A DNA stretch of 64,000 nt, from contig NC_088202.1 in NCBI RefSeq assembly GCF_037126465.1, forward strand, positions 89,012,160-89,076,159, in the 5' to 3' direction. Position numbers and translations under genes: made by a program. The DNA comes from Ornithodoros turicata (Eukaryota > Arthropoda > Arachnida > Ixodida > Argasidae). Within the stretch, counting starts at the first letter, position 1, and each line of letters starts with the position of its first letter. Positions 23,648-35,200 of this stretch are shown in pieces. The notes under the pieces are model-generated. The model had not been told where the DNA came from. It did not search any database and was given only the letters and a program-made list of their open reading frames with translations.

Positions 23648-25949
23648 GTAAGTCAGTGCAGCTCGATTTCCAGTTTGATTGCATAACGTGAGATAGTTCT
23701 GACCGTTTCTGGTACACGTCATTGCAGTTTTGCTGTGATCAATTTCGAATGCGAAATCATAAGCTTGATACTTGTCGGCCTAACTGTTGTGCCTCACTTC
23801 ATGTCGGCCTCCTAATCACTTGAAGGTAACTATTAAATCATCACTCACTCACGATACCAGAAAGGAAAACTTGGACAATCTGTATCCCTGCAGAGAAGCG
23901 TCGTTCTGTGCCTGAACGAGATTGCACGAATAAAAAATAACATCGTGTTTAGTAAGAACCATTATTCACTTGCGTCTTTCGCTCTACTGCTTGAATACTT
24001 TTGCTTCTCTGTCTGCAAATCTGAGAACTATTATATAGACCGTTCTAACAGTACTGACGACGGTAACTTTGGCTTGGCCCCATTTTCCTCTTGTCAATGA
24101 AGGCACACTCGACAAATTAAATTCGTCTTCTGCGGAGAAGGCAATTACCGTATTTTCACGCGTATTAGCCGCACCGCAGATAAGCCGCAGGACTCGTTTT
24201 AGATACATTTTGAAAATGTTTTTGCAGATAAGCCGCACTCGCAGATAAGCCGCGGGTAATACGACGTGACTGCTTTGTGCGCTAAACCAGTGATGCACAT
24301 ACAAAATCAACAGAGACGCTCAACGCTCGTCAGCGCCGTGCTCCCTGCCAGCTGCCCTGTTCCCGTACTTGTCCGCGAAGTCGACGACTTTTAGTTTGTA
24401 GCCGCTGTCGTGGCTGTGCCTCAGCGTTGGAGCCATGCCTCACCTCTAACTGCCGTGCCCGTGTCCACGAATGCTGCTGCTCTCGTCAAATGAGAACTGA
24501 CGCTTAGCTGACCACGTTTTATCCCGATGTCAGGTGTATTGAGCCCTTCCTGTGGGTCTGCCGACAAAGGAGACCGTGGGGAAGGCCACAAACCCTGTCC
24601 ACATTCCAGTGTTGGCATGATGTATAACAAAGGAGGTCAGTTCTAGTGATCTACTAAGATCGGATTGTGCCCTTGTTGCGTGTTCTTCGTGGATTGACGG
24701 GTTAGTCCACTCGAATGTGGAGTGGACCCGCCCCTGTTCGGTATTGTTCGTGCACTGGCAGGGCGGTCCTGTTCCGAAAAACATGAGGCACTGTCGGCCC
24801 TTTCGTTTAACCCGGGGCATGGGGAAAGTACCAGGGAAAAATAGTCAATAGATAAGCCGCACCCACGGATAAGCCGCAGACCGTCCGCGAAAAAAATAAA
24901 TCGCGCATAAGCCGCGGCTAATACGCGTGAAAATATGGTAATACACGCTGCAGTTTGCGTGCGTCTTTTTTCTCACGTTCACCCGAAGTAAGTGAAATGA
25001 TACAATTACTCGTTGATTTTCAGGACACCAACAATACCGTCATCGGACGATGCATGGCCAGAGTACACTGGAAGCACGCCGAACTTGGTATACCTGCGCC
25101 CTCAAAACTATACCAAAGGTCCAGCCCCCAAGCACCACAGATGCATGATCTGGAAGAAGTACTTAACGAGGGAGTACGTATGATTACGATGCTCGTGCTT
25201 GTCATAAACTGGGCTACAAGTTGACGTGGGACTTGATACTGCCACTATGCAGTTGTGCTGGCTGTAGCCAAAACGCTCTACAGATAGTTCACAGCTTGCA
25301 GTTTGCAAGCGAACGGCTCTGCACGCATGGGTTCTGTCGGGCGATGAATTACAAACAGGCAAATCAAGAAATCTTATCCAGTTTATCACTGTTCGCTTTG
25401 TTATATCCGCTATGCTCATTTCCTTGTATAGCTATACCGCATCTACGCTCGGAAAAAGAACGCCCACAAGAGATTTCCTTGTGTGCTTGTAGTGGTCGAC
25501 ATACCACGTTCACATTCTGATATGAGTACCAAAGTGAAAGGATGGTTAAATAGCAAGCGAGCTGGTGATGACAATCCATGATAACTAACTTCGTGACGAA
25601 GGACAAGTTGTGTATACAAGAAGGTCGAGTGTGTATGTCCCTTGTTGTCCCTCGTCTCGGATGAGTACGACAACACGCAACGTCTTTAACTATGCTCACG
25701 TCCAGTTACGTTCACGTCTACATTCATAACTAATTCCTTTTCTGTTTCCCTTGCAGTAATGTACACAGCGAGGTATCCACACCAAAGCTCGGGAAAGTGA
25801 AGCCGAGCAAGAGCCCCAAACAGAAGACGAAACGTGTGAATGCAATTGACGATAACATAGCGTCAAAGGCTGAAATAGTCCTTCCTTCCACAATCGTATT
25901 TCTTAGCATTTCTGTTAGCTCCATTGTTTTGAGGTCGTTTGCGGCGTAG
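22071..25949 (+). CDS. EST-B: secreted, probably GPI-anchored type-B carboxylesterase / cholinesterase-like protein (3 exons)
   Basis: Exons 22071-23647, 25024-25173 and 25757-25949 join to 1920 bases, 639 residues, the same exon lengths as EST-A. The signal peptide probably ends near residue 24 (C-V-C-A). The oxyanion loop H-G-G is at 140-142. The catalytic triad is Ser223 (G-Q-S-A-G-G), Glu350 (T-L-N-E) and His465 (T-H-T-D-D). Disulfide cysteines sit at 91/113, 276/293 and 427/exon 2. As in EST-A, no Trp occupies the choline-binding position. Sequence around 95-110 and 344-370 is closer to EST-C than to EST-A, suggesting B and C arose by the later duplication. Intron 1 (1.4 kb) holds one inverted-repeat element; intron 2 is 583 bp. 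Confidence 0.9.
24144..24942. mobile_element. About 800-bp inverted-repeat element with AGCCGC-rich ends
   Basis: ATTACCGTATTTTCACGCG at the left is mirrored at the right with one mismatch, continuing through GTATTAGCCGC. Both ends carry repeated ATAAGCCGC units (left at about 24179, 24226 and 24244; right at about 24853, 24870 and 24907). If the flanking TA dinucleotides are the duplication, it is a Tc1/mariner-pogo-type element. The middle (24260-24840) shows no intact transposase. It lies wholly inside EST-B intron 1. Confidence 0.7.
25024..25173 (+). CDS. EST-B exon 2
   Basis: Acceptor GATTTTCAG; 150 bases; donor GTACGT, a less usual form. It encodes W-P-E-Y, L-V-Y-L-R-P-Q-N-Y-T-K-G, then R-C-M-I-W-K-K-Y-L-T-R with the conserved Cys. 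Retaining the next intron would add only Y-V before a TGA stop. Confidence 0.9.
25757..25949 (+). CDS. EST-B exon 3 (stalk and GPI-type tail)
   Basis: Acceptor TTTCCCTTGCAG; 193 bases ending in TAG. A basic stalk (K-V-K-P-S-K-S-P-K-Q-K-T-K-R) is followed by I-A-S-K-A and a hydrophobic end (I-V-L-P-S-T-I-V-F-L-S-I-S-V-S-S-I-V-L), then R-S-F-A-A. This fits a GPI signal; a tail-anchored membrane helix is the alternative. Confidence 0.82.
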
Positions 25950-27550
25950 GGTCCTCGTACATAGCGTATTTACCTTTATGCGTGCATTTCATCACCCTCT
26001 CATAGCGCGATGTTCCTTTGAAGTGCATCGTCCTAGATTGACAAACATTCACATCAAGTGTCGGCAACATACAAGGTGTTTTGTTTTTCTTGTATCCATT
26101 ACATATTTTTAGTAAACCAGCTATAACAGCATTACCGATGACAGTGTTGCAGGCCCATTGTACTGCAGGTTGGGCATTCCGTCGATGAGAGTATGGAAGT
26201 ACTAGATGGCTAATTCACCTCAAACTCCTGAATTAACATTTTAGTTATGGCTTTTCCGGGAAATGTCAGATAGCAGAATTGGAGCCAGTCATTTTTCCAA
26301 GGTACCGTATTGTTACAAAATTAGGGAACAAGCAAATACTTTAAAATATCAATAACAAAATTTTACTATGTGAAATGAACCGAACCCGAAAGAAACGCTT
26401 CTCGAGCGCTGCGGGAACAACGCACTTTGCAACGATGGAGCTGATAGTCGCCGAGCTGAGTAGTCGCCGATCCATTGGCCAGATAAGCCTCGTTGTACGT
26501 GGTTCAGAGCAGCCGCCAAAGGCAAAGATCGTGCCCTTGCCCTTACCTTGCGCTGCCGATGCGCTATTCAGCCCACCTGCATGGCAAAATTTGGCGATGG
26601 ATACATCAAAGTACCTGCCCGACTCTGGATTTTTTAAACAGGAGACTTTTTTAAATTGAAAATTAGTAGTAGTTACATATACTCTCTCCGATATGATCTC
26701 CGCCTGCCTGCACAATTGGCTTGCAAAAACGGCATCTGTGCTACTCTCATAGCTGTATTGTAAAAATACTAACGGATAAAAAGCACCCTGTATTTTTTAT
26801 TTATTTTTTTCACAACTGGAAATCAGGGAAAGGTGCCATGCATCGTCGCTTCATGAAAACATGGTCACCGTCACCGTCATGTCCCAACATGCCTAGTAAC
26901 GGCATTCGTCACGCGAACGTTTTTGCGGTAATGCTCTTTAGCGACCTGTTAGCCAAGAGCATCCGGAAGGCATATTGTAGGCTCACGGGTCATTCATACA
27001 CAATCAAACTCACTGTACACTCGACCACATCGAACTTGTTCATTATTATTGTCACAATCCTGTACGTTAATAAACCATAACTTCACAGTGATTCGTACTC
27101 TCTGTCAGCTGTTTAGCGCAAGTTTTGTCCCGGCACAGCGGCATTTAAACTCTGGAGCGCTTCTGCACATTTGTTTGAAATGCAATTAGACTGGCTTTAA
27201 AGTATACCCAGTCTAGCAATACCATCGCCTTCGGTGGTACAAGAGTCGCCGCAGTGTGCTGTCTCAATCGCTGTGGATTACGTGCTCAATGAATCATCGA
27301 CAAGTTGTTTTTTCAAACGATCTTATGAGTCTTATGACATTCGGACGTTCCCATCCGTGGGCTCGCCACGCGCGGTGTTATCGCCGTTTTTTGCACCCTG
27401 GAAATCTCATCCTCGATCAAGAATTTCAAGGTCGCCAACTATAGTGGTGGTGACCTCAACCGTTCGCCGCTGGCTATAAAAAGATCTGTTACCTGCGTTT
27501 TCCCCTTTCAAATGACCATATGCCTGGTCCGAAAGGGTAGAGATTGTGGA
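25950..27550. other. EST-B 3' flank / EST-B to EST-C spacer
   Basis: An AATAAA at about 27069 could end the EST-B transcript. A TATAAAAA at about 27474 lies about 87 bases upstream of the EST-C initiator-like motif, too far to be its partner in the usual spacing. An open frame at 26375-26659 (+) has no recognised domain. Confidence 0.4.
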
Positions 27551-27556
27551 AGCGCG

Positions 27557-27566
27557 GTTCAGTCGA
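27557..27566 (+). promoter_or_regulatory. Initiator-like motif upstream of EST-C
   Basis: GGTTCAGTCGAGC repeats the motif at EST-A (GTTCAGTCGGC), here about 72 bases before the ATG. TATAAAAA at 27474 is the only TATA-like box nearby. Shared position and core in three paralogues suggest a shared promoter start, although recent duplication alone could explain it. Confidence 0.35.
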
Positions 27567-27632
27567 GCGACCCATTGCCGTCTTGAAAGGCGAGTTGTTT
27601 CGTGGTGTGACGTGAATTTTCCTGCCTGAATG

Positions 27633-29209
27633 ATGGGCACGAATATTTTAGCAAGAATAGCCACATTCCTGCTCTGTGCGTGCGCGTTGTGTTGTTTAGG
27701 TGTTGGTGTCAGAGAGCAGCCAGTTGTCCGAACGAAAACGGGACAAGTGGCCGGACAAAGGATTACCTACAATAATACGGATTTGGACGTTTTCTACGGA
27801 ATTCCATACGCGCGACCTCCTCTGGGCGATTTGCGTTTCTTGAAACCACAACCTCCATTATCATGGGAAGGAACCCTAAACGCTACACGTAAGCCAACCG
27901 CATGCCGTCAAATTGAACTTGTGTTTTCCAAGAACGCTACTTTCAGCTACGTCAATGCATCTGAAAACTGTCTCTACGTTAATGTGGTCAAACCATCGTG
28001 TTCTAACTCGGCGGATTGCCTGGAACCTCTCCCTGTCATGGTGTACATTCACGGAGGGGCATTTCAGTGGGGGGACTCAAGTTTGGTGTTCTTTGATGGC
28101 AGAAACTTCGTAGCCACAACCGGTATTATACTGGTCACATTCAACTACAGGGTAGGATTGTTCGGGTTCTTGTCCACAGAAACTCCTGAGCTTCCTGGCA
28201 ACATGGGTCTCTGGGATCAGAACCTTGCACTAAAATGGGTGAAGGACAATATCATTCACTTCGGAGGCAACCCGGAAGAAATAACTCTTTGTGGGCAAAG
28301 TGCAGGAGCGATATCCGTGGGAATGCACGCCCTATCTCCTCGTAGCAAAGGATTGTTCAAGAAAATTATTATGCAAAGTGGAACACCCCTGTCAACAATA
28401 ATGACGCACTCATACAGAGGTATTGGCAGACTGCTAAGTATCGCAGGACTACTAGGGTGCTACGACAAAGACAAGAGTTGGACGGAGCAAATATCCAGCA
28501 TGTTGGATTGCTTAAGAACGAAAGAGGCAGGAGACATCATTGCCACTTTGAGAACGCAAGAATACACGCACCAAATATACGTACCGGTCGTCGGAGACGA
28601 TTTTCTTCCGGAGGAACCACGGGAGATGGACCCTTTCATCATTAACGCAAATGCGGTGTTTTCTGGGACTACTCTCAATGAAGCGACCGTATTAGTGGAT
28701 AACCTGCGTTATATCTCACCCGGACTGTTCGAGGCTCTGTCGGGTGACTATAGGATAGGCGTCACACTAGCGATAACGGTACTAGTTGGTCTCACGCTTA
28801 GTGAGAGTAAAAGGATTACCTACAGCTATTACGGAGGCTACGATGTAGAACACAGCCAGCAAGAGGTTATAGACATTCTGGCTGAGATAATTGGGGATGT
28901 TGTGTTCCAGTGCCCAACGCATTACTACCTGGTAGCGGCTTCGAAGAAAGGAATCGATTCGTACAGATACATGTTTGCTCATCGGTCGTCCTACAGCCTG
29001 TGGCCTGAGTGGATGGGTGTGACACATGCGGACGACATACCGTACACATTCGGTTCTTTGCCACACATCAAAGACGCAATCCAGAATCCAACACCGAATA
29101 CGGTATCTTTGAAAGGAGTGTTCGATATTGGTAATTTTTCCTACTCTACGACTGAAGAGCACTTCATGAACGAGATACTAAATATATGGAAATCCTTCAT
29201 AGTGAATGG
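27633..29209 (+). CDS. EST-C exon 1 (catalytic domain)
   Basis: It is 1577 bases from the second ATG, ends in phase 2 and is followed by donor GTGAGT. Read-through meets TGA after one codon. In place of S-A-G-G, EST-C has S-A-G-A at the nucleophile elbow, as EST-D does. Confidence 0.9.
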
Positions 29210-32200
29210 GTGAGTATATGCATGTTCTATGCACGATCTTGTACGGTGAGCATGGATCGACGGGCGTGGATCATTCCTTTGTCTTTGTGAAATGCCTAGA
29301 TAGCGCTCTGTGCGTGTCATTGGTTTTCGCTTGCGTGCCTCCTTAAGGTGCCACTTCGGACTAAACAAATTATATTTATTTTATTTCGTAATGTATTAAT
29401 CAACCTCACTCGAGATCTGGGTACGCAAACGCAAAGTAACAACGGCGCTCTTGCATTTCCGCTCTCCGCCCCACGTTGTAAGATTGCCATCTGATGTGAT
29501 GAGAAGAGAGAATGGTGTAAATTGGGTAGGGTACGGAAGGCATGAGATTTAGTGTGTCGTGGTACTTTAAATGTGAAAACCGCTTTTGTGGTGTTCAGGC
29601 ATTGGAACGTTCTCATAGTGTCACGTAATGGATCGTTGGAGTCTACTGTATCAGCGACACATGCAGAACAACTTTTGATTCACCAGTAACCGAGAGCCCT
29701 GCAAGAAAAAATAATGCCCTGATGACCGGTTGAAGGGGTTCGTTTCGTTTCGACGTGAATGCATTTTCAGGTCATCCGACTATTTCACGGGTCTACTTGA
29801 AGACGTCCTGCACCTACGGTTTTCCTCTCCCCTTTTTCTCTCTCTCACGTTCCCCCTTCTCCTCTAAGTGAACAAAGCAGCGCAGCTGACACACAAATTG
29901 TCTTCCTGAAAGCCCAGCTAGTTGCTGCGAAGCAGACAGTAAGATGGGACACAAGCGAAAGCTGCCTGGCGACTAATGCCGAGTAATATCCGGATTTTGA
30001 CCTGCTCACGTTGCCAGAAAATAGTTTATAAAGATCTTGCTGTCTGCAAGTTCTCTCTCTCATAACAGTGAGCGTTTTGCAAAGCTGCCACTCAGACAGG
30101 ATGGCCTGTAAGTAGGCGAGCTGGTGATGACGGACATCCATAATGCAAGGCCTGAGACTGAGGTACACACAAACGACACAACACAAGTGCCGTGTCCGTT
30201 TGTGTGTACCTCAGTCTAACGGCTTTGATTATGGATGACAACCTCTCATTCTTTTTGGAAGTATCTCGTTTCAAAGTCCAGGCTTTTCGTCCGAAATTCG
30301 GATATTAACCGAGTTGTAAAAAATAAACGACGAAAAGCTCTGTTTTTTTTTTATTGGGAAATAATACACTCCCAAAATCGCCCACCAATTATGGCAAAAA
30401 TAAACTCTGAAAGCCCAGAACCCTACTTATATCTAGGGTTCCGGGTTTTAGGATTTATCGGAAAAAATCCGAAAAACGTACTCCGGTAAAATTTTAAGCA
30501 ATTCGGATTCATCTGAAACACTCCGCATTTGTGGGTACCAGTAATCGCTAACCGAGCAAGAAAAGCCATGCCTTGATGACTGGTTGTCTTGTTGGATCGT
30601 TTCCTTTGGTGTCGAGATTACCTCGCATCGCCGGTTACCAACCCCTGCGACAAGGAAGAGTGGCTCTGTTAAACAAAATCCACCGTGCAGCTATCTTTCG
30701 CGAAGTATCCGTGTAATGCGGTGAACTCTATCCTTGCCTAGAGGTAATTCGCCATTTTAGTCTCTGAATAGGGTACTTTGTTTAGTGACACTATTCGACA
30801 TGAGGGTATTTTGAGGCCATTTAAGCCATTTCCTAGATCTGCTTGAAAACGTCCAGCGCCTACGGTTTGCTTTTTGTGTTAATCGTGCTTTCCCGTCAAA
30901 GTGGACAAAGCAACACAGATGGCATACAAATTGCCTTCGTGAATGGGCAGCTTGATGTTGATTTACTCCAGGCAGGAATGGAGATATTCGTAGAGAAAAG
31001 CGCAGTTAGCTTTCACGTGCAAAGACATGCATAGATGTCGCCTGTATATTGGTGGAAGCCCACAGGAGCAGGTGACACATCACAGGTTTCTCGGCGTAAC
31101 TCTATCATGGAATTTGTCGTGGAAGCGCCACATAGACGTTATTGAAAAGAAGGACCAACGCTGGGTGAACGTCATTCGTCACTTCGCAGTTATGAGATGG
31201 GGGCGAGACGAGAAGGATCCCCTCATGCTGCACAATGCCTTGATTCGTGGCTCAGTGATGTACAGTCTTCCCGTCCTGCACGGACTTCCTCAGACACTGA
31301 TCCAAAGGATTCGAGCCCTTCTCGCGCGAAGCCTTCGGGTATGTCTCGGGGTCCCACGAGGCGCTGAAACCCGTCTAGTAGTGGCTGAGGCCAGGGACAA
31401 CCCCATTGAGCTTCTCCGTACTCGGCAAATTGCACGCCACTGCGTCTACGTGCTCATCATAACCGTCACTCTCTGATTCGCAAGCTTCACGCTAGACGGA
31501 ACGCGACGGTTCATGCTGCTGTGACATCATTCAGACCTCATATCCCGAAATTCATAATCGACTCGACGGCACCCAAAGTGCCTCCATGGACGTTGCCATC
31601 GCCGCCTGTCACTGTCTCCATACCCGGCCTCAAGGACAACAAAAAGAGCTATCCTGATACCACGACAGTATCGCTGTATACACGGATGGATCGTCGACCA
31701 GGGACACTTCATCTTCAGCCTTTGCCATTCCATCAGAGTCCGTTCCACGTGGGTGTCGTCTGTCTCACCGTACCTCATCGACATCTGCTGAACTTTATGC
31801 TATTGTGAGACTGAAGGAGATGCAGACGCATCGCTATCGTTGAGTGGTGACCTGTAGCCCGCGGCGCGAGATTCGATATTCCGGTTTTACAGGCTTTTCA
31901 TCACAAAAGGCCGCTTCTGTGGCCTGTAGCCCGCGCCGCGGGCTACAGGGTACCAATCAACGATAGCAATGCGTCTGCATCTCCTTCAGTCTCACACTAC
32001 CTTGTTATTCTTGACATATGCGGAAGACAGTGAACCGCGGCACTGGGTAATTTACACTGACTCCAAAGCAGCTCCCCTGTGCATTAAAAACATGGGCATC
32101 CGCGGTTCCCTTTCCTCAGTGGTGATAGATATCCTGCGCGCCCTGAAGTTCCTACAAGATCGCTTTCACTCTGTTGCCTTTCAGTGGGTTCCAGGGCATT

Positions 32201-35200
32201 GCGGAATAACTGGGAAACACGAGGCCGACGCTGCCGCTGCACATCAACAACGGCCTTCTATGCCCATTATACTCTCGAGAGGAGACAGAAGATCCCTCCT
32301 CAGGCATTTCTCCGATTCCTGGTCTACCTTACAGTGGGACCACGGCATTCCAACTAGGTCCTCTTTGGGAAGTGTAGATCCAATGCTGTCATACCGGCTG
32401 CCTGCAAAGCTTCCTCGTCCTCTGAAGTCGCTCATCCACAGGCTCCGTCTGAATGTGGCCTTCACTCCGTTCTGTCGCTACCAGCTAGGCTGTGAGGCTA
32501 GCCCTATGTGCAACGAGTGTGGTGTACTTACCAACGTAGAACATATACTCCTCCGCTGCGGACCTATATCAACGAGAGGCGTAGTCACAGCTTGCCACCC
32601 TTGGCCGCCGCCCCTTCAACTTGTCGACCATCCTCGGCCCTTGGGACACCGCAGCCCACTCTGGGCGGCCTTAGGTCATTTAGTTGGCTTTTTTGAGGCG
32701 ACAGGCCTAAAGGACTCATTATGACCCCAGCAGCGCTCGCGGACATTCCCACCATCACCACCATGTTCAGCATCGCCATCGCCGCTCCGATCATTCCCGT
32801 CATCTCTCATCGTCATCACTCATCATTGTCACCACTCATATTAGGCTCCCTAGCTATGGCGTAGCGTTCCACTCCTAGAGTGGAAAACATCCCCACTTCA
32901 TCATCAGAATATATATGTTGTTGTTGTTGTTGATGTCGCAACACTGACAGCATGATCGGACGAAAGCGAGAGCCGCCAAACGATTATGTAGAGGAATGGA
33001 TTGTAGAGAATGGATGCTACCTGGATTATTCTACTGCTGTGATGTACGAACTACTCCACCTTCAGACTTTTATGTAGAAGACCCGACCTGTTGTCGCTTT
33101 CCGTTCACCATAATTCATCTTCTCATATTAACCTCTGTGGAGTGGGGTATAGGGTCATTTGGCTACCACGGGGAAATAAACCATGTCATCATCACTTCTC
33201 CTTCATTTATTGTTGTTGTTGTTGTACGAGAATAATAAACCCAAGGCGTTCATGTCGCCAGCTGATCGCGGCATAGATGTCGTTGTCTGTAAATTCTGCA
33301 GCATGACAGTGATCGTTTTCGTGTGGCACCACGGGCGTGAGTGATGAAAAGAGTAACTAGAAGAATAAGATAGCGCGGTGTCACGTTCACTCCACCCCCA
33401 CCCCCATTTTTGGGCCTGGGCTCCTGCATAGCTTGGTTCCAGCTGCTTGGGATTTCGCGAGGTTTCCTCTTCTTTTCTTTTTTTTTTTTTGTGTGTGTGT
33501 TTTCATGCATATTTTCCGAGATTGCTAATATGGAGCAGAGCCGTATATCGAAGAGGGAGTCTGGCCATTGGGAGGAATCCCAAAAAGATGCTCGACCTGT
33601 CAATCACAGTTCCGGGCCTCTGATTGGTTTACTTTTTACCACGGGGGTCGCCCCGTGGTAAAAAGTAAACCCAGCCCAGCCAGTAAACGTGCGCATAGCG
33701 TCTCATCATTTTTGTGAATATGTCGTTGTTTCAGTGCTATTTTCTTTTTCTCCGGACGTCGGATATTAACAGAGGTATGATAAATAAAAGACGAAAAGCT
33801 ACCAATCCTCGGAACATGTCATGAACTTCGAAAAACATCCTCCGAAAATATTCCAAAAAATAAACTCTGGAAACTCGGAACCCTACAAGTTATGCTTTAT
33901 TAGACGATGGTTGCCAGTGAACTAATCGAATGCGAATGCAATAGTGAATAACATATAATTGGACTTCAATAACATTTCCACACATTGACGCTTTGTGGAA
34001 GAGAACTGGGAAGCACCAAAAACGATCAGCTCAATATGTTTATGTTTGCGGAGCCAGCATCACGCACACACACTCACATACATAAAGAGACCATGATTAG
34101 ATGGGGCTGATGCCGGCCAGGCTGCCCATGGTGGGCCCCAGTGCCATTTGTAGATAGTGAGAGATGAGCCCCATGGAGATTAGGATTCAAGTTATCCAGG
34201 CCAGCAAAGTTATTGCGCGGATACTGGAAGTGAGGGATTTACGTAGGATTTTCATCTTGGGAAGTGTCGGAATTCCGCACGCGGGGTGACACAGTATCCG
34301 CTGCCTTTTCGTGCTTTTCTGTCTTCTGGGAGGTACTTTAGAGGGGAGGGGTGTTACGGCACGGGGAAGGGAGTGCTGGTGAGATTTATTTTTCGGTGTT
34401 TCGTATTTCGATATTTAGATTCAGTTTGACCCCGGTGCAGCCTTGTGTGTTTCTTGTACCGCATGTTTCATGCCCTGTAAGAGTAAGACGCCGATTTTCT
34501 TAGCCAATACGACATGTATCAGAAGTGTATTTGCAGTGAAGCAGGTGAGACCATCCACTTCGCAGAAGTTTGAAAACGAAACTACATTATTAAATATCCT
34601 TATTAACCAGCTTATTTGCGTTTGCATGTATGCACTCTTTCATGTGGAGTGAGTAGCCTATTGAGAAATATTGAGCTCCTAACGTGATAGCAGCAGTACT
34701 AGTTATTCTACCTATCTGGCCCTTTGCATGTTATTGTGTTCACCTGTTCGACCGAACTCCCAGCAACATTAGTTGTTATTTATATTCGATAGCAACAAGA
34801 GAAACTGGGGCCATTATTGGTTATTTCGAGCATACACTGACTTTTGAATAAAGCCATGCACACGGCAATATAAAGGTGCACCCATTGGTATTTTTACTGG
34901 TCCAATATTGTCATTATCATAACCATGGATTGCGCTTTCAGGAAACCTACAATACCTTTATCAAGTGACAAGTGGCCCGAGTATTCCCTGAGCAATCCCA
35001 GCCTAGTCTACTTGCAGCCCACAAACTACTCCAAAGGACCTGCTCCTAGAAAAGATAGGTGCACGCTGTGGAAGAAGTATCTACTGAGGGAGTAAGTACA
35101 CAATTGAACATGCAATAAGGGGATAAGTCGACTTATCCCATTTTTACTATTTTTGTTGCAATGACATCTACATACCAGTATGCACCTGCTAATGAAAATT

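Noticed and set aside
24150..24944. CRISPR-like array from repeated ATAAGCCGC units
   Set aside because: The units are short, irregularly spaced and arranged as inverted transposon ends in a eukaryotic intron.
26375..26659. 94-codon frame between EST-B and EST-C
   Set aside because: There is no recognisable domain, signal or splice context; it is left as unsupported.
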